Of a stretch of 35,682 nucleotides of DNA, positions 32,444 to 35,682 are shown in pieces. Position 1 is the stretch's first letter; each line of letters opens with the position of its first letter. The notes beneath the pieces were generated by a model that was not told the DNA's origin, did no database searches, and saw nothing but the letters and a program-made list of their open reading frames with translations. Source of the DNA: CAZEZY01 sp964516635 (GTDB taxonomy: Bacteria > Pseudomonadota > Gammaproteobacteria > Burkholderiales > Burkholderiaceae_C); the NCBI GenBank assembly GCA_964516635.1, contig CAZEZY010000005.1:1-35682 (forward strand), written 5' to 3'. The position numbers were made by a program, and so were the translations under genes.

Positions 32444-33295
32444 TCAGCCCTCCAAGCTGACCAGACACCCCGGATCGAACGCCACCTGTTCCCCCTTGTC
32501 GGCATAGCCCAGCGGATTGGCCACCACCCGGCAGCCGTTGACCACATAGTCTTGCGGACAATGCAGATGACCATGCAACCAGACTTGCGCCCTGCATAGC
32601 CAGTGGTCCAGCGCATTGCAGAATCCGGCCGTGCCCGGGTTGATCCCGTATCGAGGGTCGTGACTGTGCAGGCTGGGCGCGAAGTGAGTGACCACAACGG
32701 TCTGACCGTCGAAAGGGATGCGCAACGCCTCCTCGAGCCAATCCTGACACGACAGCGCCTGCAGACGCATGGCCTGGGCATCAAACAGTTGGCCATGGCG
32801 ACATGTCTGCATCTTGCTCAGATAGTGGTTGGCGGCCCGGAAAGCCCTCTCGCGCAGTTTCAACTGCCGAGCCAGCGGATCGGCGGGCAGGCCCTTGCCC
32901 GAGATGGGCACACCGGCCAGGGCATCGTAATCGCTCCACAGGGTCGTTCCCACAAAGCGGACGCCATCGAGCTCGTGGGTGCTCCGCTCGAGCCAGACGA
33001 TGCCGAGCCGGTCACACGCCCGCTTCAAGCGCTCGTGAGCGTCATCGAAATCCAGCCCGTCGTATTCGTGGTTGCCAGGGCAGAACAGCACTGGCACGGG
33101 CCAGCCGGCGTAGGCTGGTAATGGGGAAAATCGCCTCAGCCCCCAGTCGGGCTCCTGCATCACCGTGCCGTCCCGGCGCACCTGATAGGAACCGATATCC
33201 CCTGCCAGCACCAGCACATCGGCGCCGGGAGCCGGTTGCGGTTCGAAATCGGGATGCGCTTCCAGGTGAAGATCACTGAGCAGCTGGATCTTCAT
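32444..33295 (-). CDS. calcineurin-like metallophosphoesterase
   Basis: 283 residues with the complete dimetal motif set: DLHLE (D-x-H), GDIG, GNHEYDG, THFAPS and HGHLH. The cofactor is likely Mn/Fe/Zn; the substrate is unknown. The start MKIQLLSDLHLE is fixed by an ATGA overlap (33292-33295) with the stop of the upstream LysR gene, which implies translation from the same mRNA. It converges with the ArgP-like gene. A small TGAGC/GCTCA inverted repeat (32433-32446) spans both stop codons. Confidence 0.92.
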   Translation of the reverse strand: MKIQLLSDLHLEAHPDFEPQPAPGADVLVLAGDIGSYQVRRDGTVMQEPDWGLRRFSPLPAYAGWPVPVLFCPGNHEYDGLDFDDAHERLKRACDRLGIVWLERSTHELDGVRFVGTTLWSDYDALAGVPISGKGLPADPLARQLKLRERAFRAANHYLSKMQTCRHGQLFDAQAMRLQALSCQDWLEEALRIPFDGQTVVVTHFAPSLHSHDPRYGINPGTAGFCNALDHWLCRAQVWLHGHLHCPQDYVVNGCRVVANPLGYADKGEQVAFDPGCLVSLEG

Positions 33296-34245
33296 GCGGT
33301 CTCCAGGGCAACGGCCCGCCACACCATCTCGCGCAGCCACGCCTGGGGCGACAAACCCTGTGTCTGCCGGTGCCACAGCATGTCCACACAGACGGGTGGC
33401 ATCTCGAGGGGCAGGGGACGGTGAACGAGCGCCTGACCCTGCCCGGTCATGCTCACGAAATGCAGGGGCAGCACGGTCAGCAGGTCCGAACTGGCGACCA
33501 CCTGGCCGGCCGTGAAGAACTGGTTGACGGTCAGCACCACCTGTCGCCGCAGCGAGAGCGCCGCCAGCGCCTCATCCACAAATCCCCACGGACGCCCCGA
33601 GAAGCTCACCAGCAGATGTCTGGCCTGACAGAAGGCATCCAGCGTCAGGGGCTGATCGGCCAGGGAGTGCCCACGACGCATCACCACCACATATTCGGTC
33701 GCATACAGACGGCGGACCTGGAAGTGGGGCACCTGCTCCTGGAGATGAGAGGCCCCCATTTCGGCCAGCACCCCCGGGAAATGCCCGATCGCGAGATGCA
33801 CCTCGCCGCCTTCCAGCAAGTCTCGAGGGTCGCGGGTGGTGAGCGGCAGCACGCGCAAGGTGACGCCCGGTGCCTCCCGGTCCAGCAACTGGACCAGACC
33901 CGGCATGATTTTCGATGCGGTCGCATCGGCCATGGCCAGCACAAAGTGCTGAGTGGCGGTGGCCGGCTCAAACAGACCGGGCGAGAGCGTGTGGCGCAAT
34001 TGCGACAGGGCTTCGCGCACCGTCGGCCACAGACCGAGCGCATAGGGTGTGGGCTCCACCCCGTAGCCGGAACGGCGCACCAGATCGTCACCCAGCAGGT
34101 CCCGAAGCCGGCGCAGGGCGTTGCTGACCGCCGGCTGCGTCATGGACAGGTTGCCGGCCGCGCGTGTGAGGTTACGCTCGGCCATGACCTCATCAAACAC
34201 TCGCAGCAGGTTCAGATCCAGCGTCCGGAAGTTCAGCTCATTCAT
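33292..34245 (-). CDS. LysR-type regulator (NodD/LinR-like branch)
   Basis: 317 residues. The N-terminus NFRTLDLNLLRVFDEVMAERN with NLSMTQPAVSNALRRLRDLL is typical of the NodD-like branch of LysR proteins. An effector-binding domain follows from about residue 95. It is transcribed divergently from the small membrane-protein gene at 34351, with a GGGT-TT-ACCC dyad (34294-34303) between them. It is coupled by ATGA to the metallophosphoesterase. Targets and ligand are unknown. Confidence 0.92.
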   Translation of the reverse strand: MNELNFRTLDLNLLRVFDEVMAERNLTRAAGNLSMTQPAVSNALRRLRDLLGDDLVRRSGYGVEPTPYALGLWPTVREALSQLRHTLSPGLFEPATATQHFVLAMADATASKIMPGLVQLLDREAPGVTLRVLPLTTRDPRDLLEGGEVHLAIGHFPGVLAEMGASHLQEQVPHFQVRRLYATEYVVVMRRGHSLADQPLTLDAFCQARHLLVSFSGRPWGFVDEALAALSLRRQVVLTVNQFFTAGQVVASSDLLTVLPLHFVSMTGQGQALVHRPLPLEMPPVCVDMLWHRQTQGLSPQAWLREMVWRAVALETA

Positions 34246-34279
34246 TTGCCCGTGAAATGTAAGGCATCATCAAAATAAA

Positions 34280-34309
34280 TTGGCATGACATGGGGGTTTA
34301 CCCTAATAT
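34280..34309 (+). promoter_or_regulatory. promoter of the membrane-protein gene with overlapping dyad
   Basis: TTGGCA (34280-34285), 18 bases, TAATAT (34304-34309). The spacer contains the short perfect dyad GGGT-TT-ACCC (34294-34303), a possible operator for the divergent LysR or another regulator. Transcription would start near 34316. Confidence 0.45.
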
Positions 34310-34350
34310 TCACCCCAATCTATGCTGCCATGCAGCATCTGGAGTGTCTG

Positions 34351-34878
34351 ATGAATGCCATGAACCTCTCTTCGACCCTGCGAGCCGGCCACGCTTCGCC
34401 ATCGACTGCAGCCCCACAGCGCATGGCCCCGACGGGTCGCCCCCTGGCCGCTCTGCTGCTGGCCGCCGCCATCGCGGCCCTGGCGGTGGCGGGAGAACGG
34501 CTGATGGCTTCCTGGGCCGACGAACACCTGCTCGCCACCTGGGTGGCGCTGTGGGCGGTGGTGTTTGCAGGCAGCCTGATGCTGGCGGGCACGGCTCGTC
34601 GCACCGCTCAGCGCGTCATGGGCGGACTCGACCGGTGGGCGCGCCTGCGGGCCGAAGCGCGGGCCGAGGCGCGCGCGCTGTTGCTGGCTCGCCACGATCC
34701 GCGACTGATGGCCGAAATCCAGGCGGCTCGTGATCAGGCCGAGATCGCCAACCCGATCGCCCAGACCGAAAAGGCATCTGCCGCGACAACCGATGGCAAC
34801 ACCGACGAATGGTCGTGGAGCGGACTGGAAGTCGTGACGATTGGTGGCCAGAAGCGCCACCTGCCGTTCTACATCTGA
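34351..34878 (+). CDS. two-span membrane protein of unknown function
   Basis: 175 residues. Two hydrophobic spans lie at about 35-55 (PLAALLLAAAIAALAVAGER) and 65-85 (LATWVALWAVVFAGSLMLAG). A highly charged Ala/Arg helix (RWARLRAEARAEARALLLAR) and a polar tail ending RHLPFYI follow. The frame is open upstream to 34285, but GGAG (34341-34344) lies 6 bases before ATG 34351 and the predicted transcription start is near 34316. No family recognised with confidence; the downstream hairpin suggests it is a single-gene transcript. Confidence 0.75.
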   Translation: MNAMNLSSTLRAGHASPSTAAPQRMAPTGRPLAALLLAAAIAALAVAGERLMASWADEHLLATWVALWAVVFAGSLMLAGTARRTAQRVMGGLDRWARLRAEARAEARALLLARHDPRLMAEIQAARDQAEIANPIAQTEKASAATTDGNTDEWSWSGLEVVTIGGQKRHLPFYI

Positions 34879-34881
34879 CTC

Positions 34882-34904
34882 GGGCTGGGAACTCGTCCCA
34901 GCCC
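34882..34904. terminator. hairpin between convergent genes
   Basis: Perfect 9-bp stem GGGCTGGGA/TCCCAGCCC with the loop ACTCG, between the membrane-protein gene and pckG. No T-run follows in either direction, so it may act as a bidirectional, weak or rho-assisted terminator, or protect 3' ends. Confidence 0.6.
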
Positions 34905-34912
34905 ATCAGGCA

Positions 34913-35682
34913 TCAGCCCAGCAGACGGGCTTCCATCTTGGCCTGGGTGTCGATCAGTTCCTGAGGCAGGTGATACGCGAGCTTCTGGAAATGCTCGGTG
35001 TGCATGGCCAGTTCGGCCTTCCAGTGCTCGGGGTTCATGTCGGTCACGGACTCGAACTGCTCGCGGCTGAAATCCAGGCCTTCCCAGTTGATTTCTTCGT
35101 AGGTGGGGCTGATGCCGAAGGCATGGTCTTCGCCCTGGACCTTGCCTTCCAGGCGATCAATCATCCACTTGAGAACGCGCATGTTGTCGCCGTAACCCGG
35201 CCAGACGAACTTGCCGTCGGCGCCCTTGCGGAACCAGTTGACGCAGAAGATCCTGGGCAGGGTGTGCCCGGTGGCTTCCAGCTTGTGCTCCATGTCGAGC
35301 CAGTGCTGGAAGTAATCGCTCATGTTGTAGCCGCAGAAGGGCAGCATGGCGAACGGGTCGCGGCGCACCACGCCCTGGGCACCGAAGGCGGCAGCGGTGG
35401 TTTCGGAGCCCATGGTGGCCGCCATGTAGACGCCTTCCATCCAGGTGCGGGCCTCGGTGGCCAGCGGCACGGTGTTGGAGCGACGGCCCCCGAAAATGAA
35501 GGCGTCGATCGGCACACCGGCGGGGTCGTCCCAGGCGGTATCCAACGCCGGGTTGTTGATCGCGGACACCGTGAAGCGGGCGTTGGGGTGCGCAGCCTTG
35601 GCGCCGGTTTCCTTGGCGATGGCGGGGGTCCAGTCCTTGCCTTGCCAGTCGATGGCGTGGGCCGGGGCGTCGCCCATGCCTT
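34913..35682 (-). CDS. pckG: phosphoenolpyruvate carboxykinase (GTP), C-terminal part
   Basis: GTP-dependent enzyme converting oxaloacetate to PEP and CO2 in gluconeogenesis. The window holds about 256 C-terminal residues of a protein normally near 610; the 5' part lies beyond the right edge. Diagnostic stretches are WDDPAGVPIDAFIFGGRRS, TVPLATEARTWMEGVYMAA and MGSETTAAAFG. The nucleotide-site region is CVNWFRKGADGKFVWPGYGDNMRVLKWM. A Met in the window (35677) is internal, not the start. Confidence 0.97.
   Translation of the reverse strand, partial: GMGDAPAHAIDWQGKDWTPAIAKETGAKAAHPNARFTVSAINNPALDTAWDDPAGVPIDAFIFGGRRSNTVPLATEARTWMEGVYMAATMGSETTAAAFGAQGVVRRDPFAMLPFCGYNMSDYFQHWLDMEHKLEATGHTLPRIFCVNWFRKGADGKFVWPGYGDNMRVLKWMIDRLEGKVQGEDHAFGISPTYEEINWEGLDFSREQFESVTDMNPEHWKAELAMHTEHFQKLAYHLPQELIDTQAKMEARLLG

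Noticed and set aside
34285..34350. Longer version of the membrane-protein ORF starting at 34285
   Set aside because: It would begin inside the predicted promoter; ATG 34351 has a proper ribosome site.
1..35682. Search for CRISPR arrays, insertion sequences, phage genes and tRNAs
   Set aside because: No spaced direct repeats of CRISPR type, no transposase or integrase motif and no tRNA-like fold was noticed on either strand by eye.

Overview
The window looks like chromosomal DNA of a GC-rich betaproteobacterium. The likely order is Burkholderiales, perhaps Comamonadaceae or a close relative. This rests on the kind of genes present (GlcE/GlcF, LrgAB, GTP-type PEP carboxykinase, HemJ, many LysR regulators) and on their strong preference for G/C in third codon positions. 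I saw no insertion sequence, phage gene, tRNA, rRNA or CRISPR array. It reads as ordinary core and accessory metabolism with several signalling genes, not as a mobile island.

Layout: (1) 1-4276, minus strand: hemJ, a VanZ-like membrane protein, a thioredoxin-like 2Fe-2S ferredoxin, a small alpha/beta hydrolase and a D-Ala-D-Ala carboxypeptidase, then the promoter and first 110 codons of rpsL, which runs off the left edge. (2) 4306-10079, plus strand: an SMP-30-like protein with an eroded metal site, glcE and glcF, lrgA and lrgB, and alr. glcF and lrgA are 7 bases apart, which suggests LrgAB carries glycolate or a related acid. (3) 10084-15854, plus strand: an RND adaptor and permease with its own promoter, a DUF2892 membrane protein and a SLAC1/TehA-family carrier. 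(4) 15863-19317: the remnant of a broken gene, then a 74-residue small ORF that overlaps a PAS-PAS-GGDEF(degenerate)-EAL phosphodiesterase, and a TSUP exporter. (5) 19342-23847: a LysR regulator divergent from mmsA, a DUF2007 protein and a GMC oxidoreductase.

(6) 23848-24583: a probable unannotated small RNA (about 23945-24073) with a 5' stem-loop and a strong intrinsic terminator, and an orphan 98-residue flagellar-rod-like protein with a good promoter. (7) 24584-27987: acetoacetate-CoA ligase, convergent with a DMT exporter and a flavin reductase. (8) 28006-29968, minus strand: a tightly overlapped set reading CheY-like receiver, CheC phosphatase, PAS-GGDEF cyclase, which looks like a self-contained phospho-relay to c-di-GMP module. 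(9) 30035-32435: dadA divergent from an ArgP-like LysR regulator, with a T-N11-A box over the dadA promoter. (10) 32444-35682: a metallophosphoesterase translationally coupled to a LysR gene, a two-span membrane protein of unknown function, and the C-terminal part of GTP-dependent PEP carboxykinase, which runs off the right edge.

The three most interesting signals are the receiver-CheC-GGDEF module, the candidate small RNA at 23945-24073, and the glcEF-lrgAB linkage. All functional statements come from reading motifs and translations; no database search was possible.
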